From positions 12,168,001-12,232,000 of the forward strand of contig NZ_CP114040.1 in assembly GCF_026965555.1 (NCBI RefSeq): a stretch of 64,000 nucleotides of DNA. The letters are read 5' to 3'. This DNA is from Nannocystis punicea (GTDB lineage: Bacteria; Myxococcota_A; Polyangia; Nannocystales; Nannocystaceae). Position 1 is the stretch's first letter. Every line of letters begins with the position of its first letter. The notes beneath the pieces were generated by a model that saw only the letters and a program-made list of their open reading frames with translations, did not search any database and had not been told where the DNA came from. The position numbers were made by a program, and so were the translations under genes. Shown piece after piece: positions 54,891 to 63,474 of this stretch.

Positions 54891-56525
54891 TCATGCCGGC
54901 GAGGCGTAGCGGTCGAGCACGCGGTCGACCTGGCGCACCTGCTCGGCGCGGTCCCAGCCGCGGGGGCCGCCCATCAGGCGCGCGGCGGATTCCAGCGCGC
55001 GCAGGCCGGGGTCGCCGAGCTGCCCGAGGCCCGTCCGGCGCAGCACCGCGTCACCGAGCTCGACCGCCCACTCCGCCCGCGCCCCGTGCACGATCTCCGC
55101 CCCCACCTCCGGCAATCCCGGTCGCAGCGGCGCGCCCAGCGTCGGGTCGGCGTGGATCAGCGCCAGCACCTCGCCTGCGCGGGCCCCGTAGTTGCGCCCG
55201 AGGTGCTGCAGCAGCGACGGCGGCAGGGTCGGGTGGCGCGCCTGCAGGCCCTCCACGTGGGCGCGGAAGTTGCCGATCGCGCCGCCGGGCAGCGGGGTGC
55301 AGTGGGTGCTGCCGGGGGTGCGCGGGCGGCCGAGCAGGCGCAGGGCCAGGTCGACGACCTTCTCGGCGAGCGCGCGCGAGGTGGTCCACTTGCCGCCGAT
55401 CGCCGAGATCAGGCCGGGCACGCCGTCGGTCTTGCCGTGGTCGCAGACCTCGGCGCGGCGGCTCTTCTGATACGAACCCGACTTCGGGCCGTCGTCGTCG
55501 ACCAGCGGGCGCATGCCGCCGTAGCTGTGGAGCACGTCCTCGCGGCGCAGCTCGGCCGCCGGGTAGTACTTGTTGACCGTGGCGACGAGGCCGGTGATGT
55601 CGGCCTCGGTGACGCGGAAGGCGTCGGGGTGGCCGGCGTAGACCTCGTCGGTGGTGCCGATGAGCGCGTGGTCGCGCCACGGCAGGACGAAGAAGTGACC
55701 TGTCCCGGCGGCCATCATCAATGCGACCTCGCGGGTCAGCTTGCGGGTGATGATGTGGATCCCCTTCGAGCGGACCAGGTGGGCGTGCTGCTGCTGGCCC
55801 AGGGTCTCGAGCATCAGGTCGGCCCACGGCCCGGTGGCGTTGACGACCACCGGCGCGCGCAGCTCGACGAAGCCGTCGCCGGGCAGGCGGCCCTCGACCT
55901 TGGCCCCGACCACCCGCGCGCCTTCGCGCACGAAGCCGACCGCCTCGGCGTAGTTCACGACCTCGGCGCCGGCCGCCGCGGCGCTGAGCAGGACCTCGAG
56001 CTCGAGCCGCTCGGGCGAGAACATCTGGCAGTCGTAGAGCAGCGCCCCGCCCTTCAGGCCCTCGGCGGGCAGGCTGGGCTCGGTGGCCAGGACCTCGGCC
56101 GGCCGCAGCCCGCGGTGGGCGGGCAGGCGCTGGGCGGGGTCGGGCAGGCGGTTGCGGTCCCAGGCCAGCAGGTCGTAGAGGGTCAGGCCGACCCGCATCT
56201 CGGCGAGCGAGTTGGCCGCGCCGGCGTAGATCGGCAGCAGCATCGGCAGCGGGTAGACCAGGTGGGGCGCGTGCAGCTCCCACAGCCGGCGCTCGCGCAA
56301 CGACTCGCGCACCAGGCCGAACTCGAAGTTCTTGAGGTAGCGCAGGCCGCCGTGGATGAGCTTGGAGGACGCGGCCGAGGTGGCGCTGCAGAAGTCGCGC
56401 TTCTCGACCAGCGCGACCCGCAGGCCGCGCAGCGCCGCGTCGCGGGCCACACAGGCGCCGGTGATCCCGCCGCCGAGGATCACGAGGTCGTAGGTCCGCT
56501 GGGCCAGGCGCGCGAGGCTCCGCAT
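54891..56525 (-). CDS. glpD: Glycerol-3-phosphate dehydrogenase
   Basis: 544 residues from ATG 56525, first gene of the operon. YDLVILGGGITGACVARDA is the FAD-binding Rossmann loop, SSKLIHGGLRYLKNFEFGLV a GlpD/GlpA signature, FVLPWRDHALIGTTDE and ISAIGGKWTTSRALAEKVV further family blocks. The enzyme oxidises glycerol-3-phosphate to dihydroxyacetone phosphate at the membrane, passing electrons to quinone. DHAP is the precursor for acyl-DHAP, so the order glpD, lipid kinase, agpS-like makes a plausible ether-lipid route. Confidence 0.93.
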   Translation of the reverse strand: MRSLARLAQRTYDLVILGGGITGACVARDAALRGLRVALVEKRDFCSATSAASSKLIHGGLRYLKNFEFGLVRESLRERRLWELHAPHLVYPLPMLLPIYAGAANSLAEMRVGLTLYDLLAWDRNRLPDPAQRLPAHRGLRPAEVLATEPSLPAEGLKGGALLYDCQMFSPERLELEVLLSAAAAGAEVVNYAEAVGFVREGARVVGAKVEGRLPGDGFVELRAPVVVNATGPWADLMLETLGQQQHAHLVRSKGIHIITRKLTREVALMMAAGTGHFFVLPWRDHALIGTTDEVYAGHPDAFRVTEADITGLVATVNKYYPAAELRREDVLHSYGGMRPLVDDDGPKSGSYQKSRRAEVCDHGKTDGVPGLISAIGGKWTTSRALAEKVVDLALRLLGRPRTPGSTHCTPLPGGAIGNFRAHVEGLQARHPTLPPSLLQHLGRNYGARAGEVLALIHADPTLGAPLRPGLPEVGAEIVHGARAEWAVELGDAVLRRTGLGQLGDPGLRALESAARLMGGPRGWDRAEQVRQVDRVLDRYASPA

Positions 56526-56642
56526 GCGGGGCAAACCTACTGTCCTTCCGACCCGGCGACCAGGCCCTCGTGCGCATTGTCCGCGAGACGCCGTTCGCAC
56601 GCTGCCGCTGGGCCCAGCGATCGCGTATTCTCTGCCCGCCGC

Positions 56643-57620
56643 ATGCAGGACCGACCGATCTCCGAGTTCATTCGCCGCCATTACCGCCACTTCAACGCGG
56701 CGGCGCTCGTCGACGCCGCGACGGCGTACCGGGCCCATCTGGACCGCGGCGGCAGCATGCTGGTGACCCTCGCCGGCGCCATGAGCACCGCGGAGCTCGG
56801 GCTCAGCCTGGCCGAGATGATCCGCCAGGGCAAGGTCAGCGCGATCAGCTGTACCGGCGCCAACCTGGAAGAGGACGTGTTCAACCTGGTCGCCCACGAC
56901 CACTACGTGCGCGTCCCGCACTACCGCTCGCTGACGGCGCAGGACGAGCAGGCGCTGCTGGAGCGCCACCTGAACCGGGTGACCGACACCTGCATCCCGG
57001 AGATGGAGGCGATGCGGCGGATCGAGACCGCGGTGCTGGCCGAGTGGGAGCGCGCCGACCGCGCCGGAGAGCGCTTCTTCCCGCACCAGTTCATGTACAA
57101 GATCTTGCGGTCGGGTGTCCTGAAGGACAGCTTCCAGATCGACCCGAAGGACAGCTGGCTGATGGCGGCGGCCGAGCGCGACCTGCCGATGTTCGTGCCC
57201 GGGTGGGAGGACTCGACGCTCGGCAACATGTACGCCGGCCACGTGATCGAGGGCCACGTCAAGAACGTGCACACGGTGCGCACGGGCATCGAGTACATGG
57301 TCGAGCTGTCGAAGTGGTACACGGGCACCTCCGACAAGAGCTCGATCGGGTTCTTCCAGATCGGCGGCGGCATCGCCGGCGACTTCCCGATCTGCGTGGT
57401 GCCGATGCTGCACCAGGACCTGCGCCGCACCGACGTGCCGCTGTGGGGCTACTTCTGCCAGATCAGCGACAGCACCACCAGCTACGGCTCGTACTCCGGC
57501 GCCGTGCCCAACGAGAAGATCACGTGGGGCAAGCTCGGCGTGAACACCCCCAACTTCATCATCGAGTCCGACGCGACGATCGTCGCGCCGCTCGTGTTCG
57601 CCTACGTGCTGGGATGGTGA
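56643..57620 (+). CDS. Deoxyhypusine-synthase-like protein (probable polyamine enzyme)
   Basis: 325 residues from ATG 56643. LVTLAGAMSTAELGLSLAEM, ISCTGANLEEDVFNLVAHDH and YSGAVPNEKITWGKL match the DHS family; the Lys in WGKL aligns with the enzyme's imine-forming Lys, and SSIGFFQIGGGIAGDFPI the NAD-binding block. Bacteria lack eIF5A, and bacterial DHS homologues are homospermidine synthase-like enzymes. The next gene, 5 bp away, is agmatine deiminase, which supports a polyamine role. It carries a perfect 14-bp unit TGTCCTGAAGGACA at 57116 (coding VLKDS). Confidence 0.88.
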   Translation: MQDRPISEFIRRHYRHFNAAALVDAATAYRAHLDRGGSMLVTLAGAMSTAELGLSLAEMIRQGKVSAISCTGANLEEDVFNLVAHDHYVRVPHYRSLTAQDEQALLERHLNRVTDTCIPEMEAMRRIETAVLAEWERADRAGERFFPHQFMYKILRSGVLKDSFQIDPKDSWLMAAAERDLPMFVPGWEDSTLGNMYAGHVIEGHVKNVHTVRTGIEYMVELSKWYTGTSDKSSIGFFQIGGGIAGDFPICVVPMLHQDLRRTDVPLWGYFCQISDSTTSYGSYSGAVPNEKITWGKLGVNTPNFIIESDATIVAPLVFAYVLGW

Positions 57621-57624
57621 TGTC

Positions 57625-58656
57625 GTGAAGCACCCGCGCATCCACCATCCCCTGAACGAGCTGACCCAGTCGGCGGCCGAGCTCGGCTACCGCATGCCGG
57701 CCGAGTGGGAGCCGCTGTCGTCGATCTGGCTGGCGCGCCCGCACAACCCGACGACCTGGCCCGGCTGCCTGGCGGAGGCGCAGGCGCAGCACGCCGACTT
57801 CGCCGCCGCGGTGCGCCGCTTCGTGCCGGTGCGCATGCTCGGCGAGTCGATCTCGATCGCCACCGACGACGCGTGGATCCGCGACTACGGGCCGATCTTC
57901 GTCAAGCGCAAGTCCGACGGCGCGCTGGCCCTCCACGACTTCCACTTCAATAATTGGGGCGGCAAGTACGGCGATTGTGCGAACGACGACGTCGTGCCGC
58001 AGAAGGTCGCGCTGCTGCTGAGCATGCCGCTGTGGATCCACGACTTCGTGCTCGAGGGCGGCAGCATCGAGGTCAACGGCGTCGGCACCGTCATGACCTC
58101 GGAGTCGTGCCTGTTCCACCCGGGCCGCAACGCCGACCTCGAGCGCGCCGACATCGAGCGCGAGCTGCACGCCGCGCTCGGCACGACCCACGCGATCTGG
58201 CTGCCCGCAGGCATCGCCGGCGACGACACCGACGGCCACATCGACGACCTGGCCCGGTTCGTCAACGCCGACACGATCGCCGCAGTGCGTGCGCGCCAGG
58301 GCCACCCGGACCACGAGGTGCTCGAGCGCAACTGGGAGGCGCTGACGCAGGCGCGCGACCAGAACGGCCAGAAGCTGCAGCTGGTCGAGCTCCCGGTGCC
58401 CGCGCCGATCTTCTGGGACTTCCCCCCGGAGGACGACTGGCCCGGCGGCATCCGCCAGGTGCCCGCGAGCTACGCGAACTTCCTGTTCGCCAACCGCGCC
58501 GTGCTGGTCCCGACCTTCGACCAACCCACCGACGAACAGGCGCTCAAAATTTTCGAGCAGCTGTTCCCCGACCGCGTGGTCGTGCCCGTGGGCGCGCGGT
58601 ATTTGGTCGTGGGCCTCGGCTCGCTGCACTGCCTCAGCCAGCAGCAGCCGTTCTGA
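57625..58656 (+). CDS. aguA: Agmatine deiminase
   Basis: 343 residues from GTG 57625. RMPAEWEPLSSIWLARPHNP is the N-terminal family block; DDAWIRDYGPIFV, NNWGGKYGDCANDD, GSIEVNGVGTVMTSESC and DDTDGHIDDLARFV contain the catalytic Asp, Glu, His and substrate residues. The reactive Cys is near the C-terminus in GLGSLHCLSQQQP (C336). It converts agmatine to N-carbamoylputrescine, the first step from arginine-derived agmatine to putrescine. It follows the DHS-like gene immediately, and the two are likely co-transcribed. Confidence 0.94.
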   Translation: MKHPRIHHPLNELTQSAAELGYRMPAEWEPLSSIWLARPHNPTTWPGCLAEAQAQHADFAAAVRRFVPVRMLGESISIATDDAWIRDYGPIFVKRKSDGALALHDFHFNNWGGKYGDCANDDVVPQKVALLLSMPLWIHDFVLEGGSIEVNGVGTVMTSESCLFHPGRNADLERADIERELHAALGTTHAIWLPAGIAGDDTDGHIDDLARFVNADTIAAVRARQGHPDHEVLERNWEALTQARDQNGQKLQLVELPVPAPIFWDFPPEDDWPGGIRQVPASYANFLFANRAVLVPTFDQPTDEQALKIFEQLFPDRVVVPVGARYLVVGLGSLHCLSQQQPF

Positions 58657-58714
58657 CGCCAATGGTGGCACGTCGCCGCCGCTCCGGCGGCGGCGGCTCG
58701 AGCACGGGTGATTA

Positions 58715-59584
58715 TCAGACTGCCCTGACCCAGGCGTACTGATCACCTGCCGCGTTGGTGATGTGCGCGCGATAGACCTGGACCCCGATCGAGGTGCTGT
58801 AGTAGTGGACCCAGTTGTCGGCGGAGACCGAGGTCGAGGTGCCAGCCACGTCGCCCCAGAGCCCGGCGGAGATCTGCACCTGCACCAACCAACTGACGGT
58901 CCCGGTCTCGACGCAGATGCCCAGCCAGCGCTCGGCAGACCCGGCAGTCACCACGTCCTGATTGCCGGTCGTCTCGGTGAGGAAGTCGATGTCGGTCGGA
59001 CTACCCTTGTCCCACATCCAGTCGTACCAGGGGATCAGCAGCCAGGCGGTTCCGGCGGTGCAGTCGTACGTATCGGTCTCCTGCAGGAGCACGGGCTTCA
59101 CCGGCCCCGCGCTCAAGTCGGAGGCGACCGGCACCAGCGCGCCCCCCTGCATGCCGAGGCGCCGTGGGATCGCCGTCGCGCGGTCCTGCAGCCGCACTCG
59201 TTCGAGGTGATCTTCGAGCAGCCGCTCGGGCGCGCTCTCGTGGCTATCACCGGACAGGGCCATATAGACCTCGAGCGGCGTCAGGCCGTGTTGCTCCGAC
59301 TCGATCAATAGCTGCGGGGTCCCGTAGACGAGCATCCCGACGCCGCCCTCGGGGAACGACACCCGCTCGTCGACAAATCGCACACCCGTGGACGTCCCGG
59401 CGCGGAACTCCGCGATCACGGCCTCTTCCTGCATTTCATCGGCGTCCGCGAGCGCGAGGTCGTCCTCTGAATCGACCTCCGCGCTGACCTCGGTGCGCTC
59501 GTCGTACAATCCCTCGTCGCAGGCGAAATTCATCACAGCGAGAGTCATGGCAGCAGTGTTCAATACCCAGCGCATTTCATCCAT
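58715..59584 (-). CDS. Exported lipoprotein, unknown function
   Basis: 289 residues from ATG 59584 (ATG 59575 also possible). The signal MRWVLNTAAMTLAVMNFAC fits a lipobox. An acidic stretch (EVSAEVDSEDDLALADADE) follows, then ARVRFVDERVSFP-like and hydrophobic segments, and a C-terminal beta-rich domain with many Trp/Thr (WLLIPWYDWMWDKGSP, ITNAAGDQYAWVRAV). It is GC-poorer in places than flanking genes. No family recognised. Confidence 0.6.
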   Translation of the reverse strand: MDEMRWVLNTAAMTLAVMNFACDEGLYDERTEVSAEVDSEDDLALADADEMQEEAVIAEFRAGTSTGVRFVDERVSFPEGGVGMLVYGTPQLLIESEQHGLTPLEVYMALSGDSHESAPERLLEDHLERVRLQDRATAIPRRLGMQGGALVPVASDLSAGPVKPVLLQETDTYDCTAGTAWLLIPWYDWMWDKGSPTDIDFLTETTGNQDVVTAGSAERWLGICVETGTVSWLVQVQISAGLWGDVAGTSTSVSADNWVHYYSTSIGVQVYRAHITNAAGDQYAWVRAV

Positions 59585-60050
59585 CCTCCATCACTAGAAA
59601 ATCGCAGAGGCGCCAACATGTCAAGGATTGTGTTCGCTCGCCGAGCCGCGCCACCGGGAACCCGCACACCGCACGCGCCTCATCGCCCCGCTCGACCGCC
59701 GTTCTCTGCTTCCAGAAAAGAACGCCCGCCCAAACACCTGAAATCGCGAGACTTCGCCGATAAACCCGGCCCATTCGACAGTAGCACGGTAAGAGCCCGA
59801 GGCCGCCCCGGGGTCGGCACAGGCCTTGACGTACGGGATCGCCGTATCCGGCTCGTGTTTGCGTCCTGGCGCCAAAGCACACCCCGGAATAGAGGGAGAC
59901 GCATGGCCGTTCAGGAGCGCGCCGAAGTCCGCCTGTGCCCGTGACTCGTTCTATCATCGCCGGCGTCGGTCGCCCAAAAGAGAGCTTCTACGCCGAACAG
60001 GTATAGACTCGAGCGGCATCGCCGAGTGTCCACCTTCTCGGGGCAATCCC
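59585..60050. other. 466-bp intergenic region without a recognised gene
   Basis: GC is visibly lower than in the surroundings, and open frames on both strands lack ribosome sites and family resemblance. It includes the promoter area of the lipoprotein gene on its left end. It could be the remnant of an inserted or deleted gene. Confidence 0.4.
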
Positions 60051-60680
60051 ATGGGTCTTAGTTACGGCTTCGAGTTCATCGCCCCGCGCAGCGGCGCCGA
60101 CGCCCTGCTGCGGGCGCTCGCCGATCGCGTGGAGGACGGCTACGCCCGCCGCCTGCGCGCCTGCGTGCCGTGGTCGCCGAACACGCCGCAGCGGGCGAAC
60201 GCCGGCGTGCGCGGGTTGCCGTTCGCGTTCGACATCACCAACCATTACGACCTCGTGATCCTGGTCCCCGTCGACGCCGAGGTCCGGCGCTACTTCGACG
60301 GCTACAGCGAGCCGATCGCGCGCCACATGCGAGACGGCAAGGCCGGCATCGGCCTCGTGTACATGTCGGTCTACGCCGGCCAGCGGTACCTGCTCCTGAG
60401 CCTGACCGCCGCGAGCAGCGGCATGAGCCGGCTGTTCGCCGGGCCCGGCAGCGTTCGCAAGGTCATGGCCTCGCTCGCCGCGGCCGCTCAGGCCCGCGCC
60501 GCCTTCCTCGACTGCGAAGATCCCGAAACCTGGGAGCTGCTGTTCCCGCGCAGCCCGGCGGCGGTCACCTCCGCGAGGGTCCCGCGACCGCCGCGCGACC
60601 CGGAGACGCCAGAAGACATCGACGCCTACTGCGAGCTCGCGCTCGAGCTCGCGGACCTGCTGCCTCTGCGTTCGCCGTGA
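60051..60680 (+). CDS. Hypothetical protein
   Basis: 209 residues from ATG 60051. It begins MGLSYGFEFIAPRSGADALL and contains FAFDITNHYDLVILVPVDAE and IGLVYMSVYAGQRYLLLSLT, with C-terminal acidic helices. The pattern suggests a small alpha/beta cytosolic protein, perhaps of the type found next to immunity or polymorphic-toxin genes. No family name can be given. The start is supported by a sharp onset of GC-rich third positions. Confidence 0.5.
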   Translation: MGLSYGFEFIAPRSGADALLRALADRVEDGYARRLRACVPWSPNTPQRANAGVRGLPFAFDITNHYDLVILVPVDAEVRRYFDGYSEPIARHMRDGKAGIGLVYMSVYAGQRYLLLSLTAASSGMSRLFAGPGSVRKVMASLAAAAQARAAFLDCEDPETWELLFPRSPAAVTSARVPRPPRDPETPEDIDAYCELALELADLLPLRSP

Positions 60681-60701
60681 GCGCGTCCCCTCGCCGCCGG
60701 T

Positions 60702-60821
60702 CTACGCGAGTGCGTCGACCTGGGCGATGAATTGCTCGCGGATCGAGGACTCGGTGTCGAGCGCGTCGGCGACCTTCACGATCGGCGGCAGCACGTCGCG
60801 CGCGGACGAGAAGCCGCTCAT
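60702..60821 (-). pseudogene. 39-codon remnant ORF
   Basis: MSGFSSARDVLPPIVKVADA followed by LDTESSIREQFIAQVDALA is open from ATG 60821 to 60702. It reads like the C-terminal end of a helical domain, but the sequence upstream in the same frame is low-complexity and Arg-rich, so the rest of the gene appears lost. Alternatively it may be an intact tiny gene. Confidence 0.3.
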
Positions 60822-61056
60822 GGCTCGGCGTCGGCGAGCTGGAGCCCGAGGTGGAGCGCGTCCGAAGATGAGTCCGTCGCTCTCTTCCATCAACGGGCGG
60901 TTCGAGCGACGGCTCGTGGCATCCCCAGCGAGCTGCGACCTCGGCGATCGAGCGGGTGAGAGGTCATCGGCTCGTATGGCCGGCGGTTCGCCACGTAATC
61001 CGGCCTCTCGCGATCGTACTTCAGTTCGCTTTGCTGGGCCGCCGATCGCGGTATGA

Positions 61057-61419
61057 ATGATTCGAGAGTACCTGATGCTGAAGGAAATCCTGTTCACCGT
61101 GTCCTCGCTGTGTCTCTCCGAAGCCCGGGCAAATGACGATTGCGACCCGAACGAAGATTGCAGCGATTTTATCGAGTACCCGTGTCCGACCCCGGACGAT
61201 CCTGGCAAGATGTGCGACGCAACTTATGATGACCCTTCCTGCATAGCCGAAACGGTAACTTGCAGGGCCAAGATCGTGGATTGTGTAAACGATGCCATAG
61301 GTCCGGTGTCCTCCGATTGTGAGAATTGTGTTTGGGGCGCTGGGTGGGGCATGGCTCTCCTCCCCTGCGCGCCCGTCTGCGGGGACGAGATCCAGACTGC
61401 GGCTCAGAAGTGCAGTTGA
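61057..61419 (+). CDS. Cys-rich exported peptide, unknown function
   Basis: 120 residues from ATG 61057 (ATG 61075 gives a cleaner signal MLKEILFTVSSLCLSEARA). The mature part holds 12 Cys in about 100 residues, including CENC, CAPVC and DDCDPNEDCSD, consistent with a disulfide-rich secreted protein. GC content is lower than in neighbours, suggesting transfer or relaxed selection. No family recognised. Confidence 0.5.
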   Translation: MIREYLMLKEILFTVSSLCLSEARANDDCDPNEDCSDFIEYPCPTPDDPGKMCDATYDDPSCIAETVTCRAKIVDCVNDAIGPVSSDCENCVWGAGWGMALLPCAPVCGDEIQTAAQKCS

Positions 61420-61714
61420 TCGCCCACGCCGGTATCCAGCCCTGGAGCAGGGCCTCGGGCGGTGAACGTCAGCTACAGCGCGCGGACGGCGATCCTACCG
61501 TCCTTCGTCTGCTCGTGCCGGCAGCCGAATCCGGGCATGGATGTCTTCGCGGTCGAGTCCGTACGACCATGTTCAATGAGGCACATCGCCCGCCCCGCGG
61601 AGCCCGCCGCGCCGGCGGCCTCGTCGCCGCGTGCCCGCGTCGTGAGCTCGGCCTTGTTCGACTTGTTGGCTCTCACGGTTGCCGCGGCGGCGCCGCCGGC
61701 CATGGTTCCCGGCC
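61420..61714. other. Intergenic region with a possible short minus-strand ORF
   Basis: A minus-strand open frame (61703-61473, 76 codons) starts MAGGAAAATVRANKSNKAEL and has GC-rich third positions in its first half only. The plus strand also has an open frame. Neither has a convincing ribosome site or known relatives, so I do not call a gene. Confidence 0.3.
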
Positions 61715-62356
61715 ATGTATGACGCCTCGCGTGCCATCGATTTAAGCACGCTGCTCGAGCAGTCCGACCAGCTCTTGCGGCGGATCGTCACCGGCCGCGG
61801 GCACCTGCGACGGGGCGGCGGGGACGGCGTCGCCGGCATGTGGCCTGTCCTCGAGGACACCCAGGGCCGGCGCCTGCGAGTCACCCCGTGGCTGCCGATG
61901 GACGACTTTTCCCCTCGCCTGGCCGGGCCCGGCGGCCGGCATCCACGCGGCCTGCGGGACTTCTTCGGCCACGACGTCCTGCTCACGGGAGTGCTCGAGC
62001 GCGACGCCGACGGCGAGCTGGTGTTCGTCGCCAAGCGGGCCCAGGTCGTCCGCGAGCTGCACCTCCGGCGCCTCGACGCCGCGCAGCTGGCCGCGGTGGC
62101 GGGCGTCGGCGGCGAGGGCACCGTGGGTTACGGCGCGCTCGCGGGGGAGCTGATCATCGACGGCGGCGATCAGCTGCGACTCGTCACTGCCGATCGCGGC
62201 GGCCCGTGCGAGGTCAGCTTCACCCTCGACGTCCTGCGCCGCGACGACCTCGTCCTCGGGCGACCGATCCACGTCCACGGCCTGATCCGCAAGGCCACGC
62301 CGTGGCTCGGGGCGATCCGCCGGGCGGCGGTCGCCGTCGACGCGCCGACCTCCTGA
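61715..62356 (+). CDS. Hypothetical protein
   Basis: 213 residues from ATG 61715. DLSTLLEQSDQLLRRIVTG, FFGHDVLLTGVLERDADGEL and GELIIDGGDQLRLVTADRGG give an alpha/beta pattern without known motif. It ends six bases before the alcohol dehydrogenase gene, so the two probably form an operon. It contains the perfect 14-bp palindrome TGTCCTCGAGGACA at 61846. Confidence 0.55.
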   Translation: MYDASRAIDLSTLLEQSDQLLRRIVTGRGHLRRGGGDGVAGMWPVLEDTQGRRLRVTPWLPMDDFSPRLAGPGGRHPRGLRDFFGHDVLLTGVLERDADGELVFVAKRAQVVRELHLRRLDAAQLAAVAGVGGEGTVGYGALAGELIIDGGDQLRLVTADRGGPCEVSFTLDVLRRDDLVLGRPIHVHGLIRKATPWLGAIRRAAVAVDAPTS

Positions 62357-62361
62357 CGAAC

Positions 62362-63345
62362 ATGCGCGCGATGGTCCTGGAGAGCGTCGGCGACCCGTTG
62401 CGGCTCGTCGAGCGACCGGTCCCCGAGCCGGACCGGCACCAGGTGGTGATCCAGGTCGCCGCCTGCGGCGTGTGTCGCACCGACCTTCACGTCGTCGACG
62501 GCGAGCTGCCCGATCCGAAGCTCCCGCTCGTCTGCGGTCACGAGGTCGTCGGCCGGATCGTCGCTCGCGGCGCGGACGCCATCGACCTGCCTCTCGGGAC
62601 ACGTGTCGGCGTCCCCTGGCTCGGCGGCGCCTGCGGACGTTGCAACGCCTGTCTCCGGGGACAGGAGAACCTGTGCCCCAACGCGCGCTTCACCGGCTAC
62701 ACCCTCGACGGCGGTTACGCCGAGTACGCGCTCGCCGACGCGCGCTTCTGCTTCGAGCTGCCCGCGCGCTACCGCGACGTCGAGGCCGCCCCGCTGCTGT
62801 GCGCCGGCCTCATCGGCTATCGCAGCTATCGCCTGGCCGGCAACCCCGCCGCCCTCGGCCTCTACGGCTTCGGCGCCGCCGCGCACATCCTCTGCCAGCT
62901 GGCGGCGCACGAGGGCCGGCGCGTCTACGCCTTCACGCGCCCGGGCGACCTCGCGGCCCAGGCCTTCGCGCGCAGCCTCGGCGCGGTGTGGGCCGGGGGC
63001 TCCGACGAGGTCCCGCGCGAACCGCTCGACGCCGCGATCTTGTTCGCCCCCGTCGGCGAACTGGTGCCTCTCGCGTTGCAGGTCGTGCGCCCCGGCGGTG
63101 TGGTCGTCTGCGGCGGCATTCACATGAGCGACATCCCGAGCTTTCCGTATCGCCTGTTGTGGGGCGAGCGCGTGGTGCGTTCGGTCGCCAACCTCACCCG
63201 CGCCGACGGCCACGCCTTCTTCACCGCCGCGGCTCGCACTCCGCTCGTGCTCGCGACCCACACCTATCCCCTCGACCAGGCCAACGCCGCGCTGGCCGAC
63301 CTGCGCAGCGGCGCGTTCACGGGCGCCGCCGTGCTCGTCCCGTGA
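62362..63345 (+). CDS. Zinc-binding alcohol dehydrogenase family protein (TIGR02822-like)
   Basis: 327 residues from ATG 62362. AACGVCRTDLHVVDGELP gives the catalytic Cys (C38), VCGHEVVG the His-Glu pair, and CGRCNACLRGQENLC the four structural zinc Cys. The cofactor fold includes ALGLYGFGAAAHILCQLAAH, where GFGAAAH replaces the usual GxGxxG. This short variant fits TIGR02822 dehydrogenases. Substrate unknown. Two repeat units (62588 and 62650) lie in the coding sequence. Confidence 0.9.
   Translation: MRAMVLESVGDPLRLVERPVPEPDRHQVVIQVAACGVCRTDLHVVDGELPDPKLPLVCGHEVVGRIVARGADAIDLPLGTRVGVPWLGGACGRCNACLRGQENLCPNARFTGYTLDGGYAEYALADARFCFELPARYRDVEAAPLLCAGLIGYRSYRLAGNPAALGLYGFGAAAHILCQLAAHEGRRVYAFTRPGDLAAQAFARSLGAVWAGGSDEVPREPLDAAILFAPVGELVPLALQVVRPGGVVVCGGIHMSDIPSFPYRLLWGERVVRSVANLTRADGHAFFTAAARTPLVLATHTYPLDQANAALADLRSGAFTGAAVLVP
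62588..62663. repeat. Two 14-bp units in the alcohol dehydrogenase gene
   Basis: TGCCTCTCGGGACA (62588-62601) and TGTCTCCGGGGACA (62650-62663) are separate single units. The second encodes the zinc-site segment ACLRGQENLC, so it sits in a functionally constrained sequence and cannot be an insertion there. Confidence 0.55.
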
Positions 63346-63474
63346 TCGGGCGCGACCCGGCGAACTTCATTGCGTCGCCGTCATCACTCTCTGCCTCCAG
63401 GCCCGCCGCATCGCCACCGGCGGCACTAGGAAGCCGGCCGCCGGGGCTGCCGCCTCGCTGCTACTCTTGGCGCG

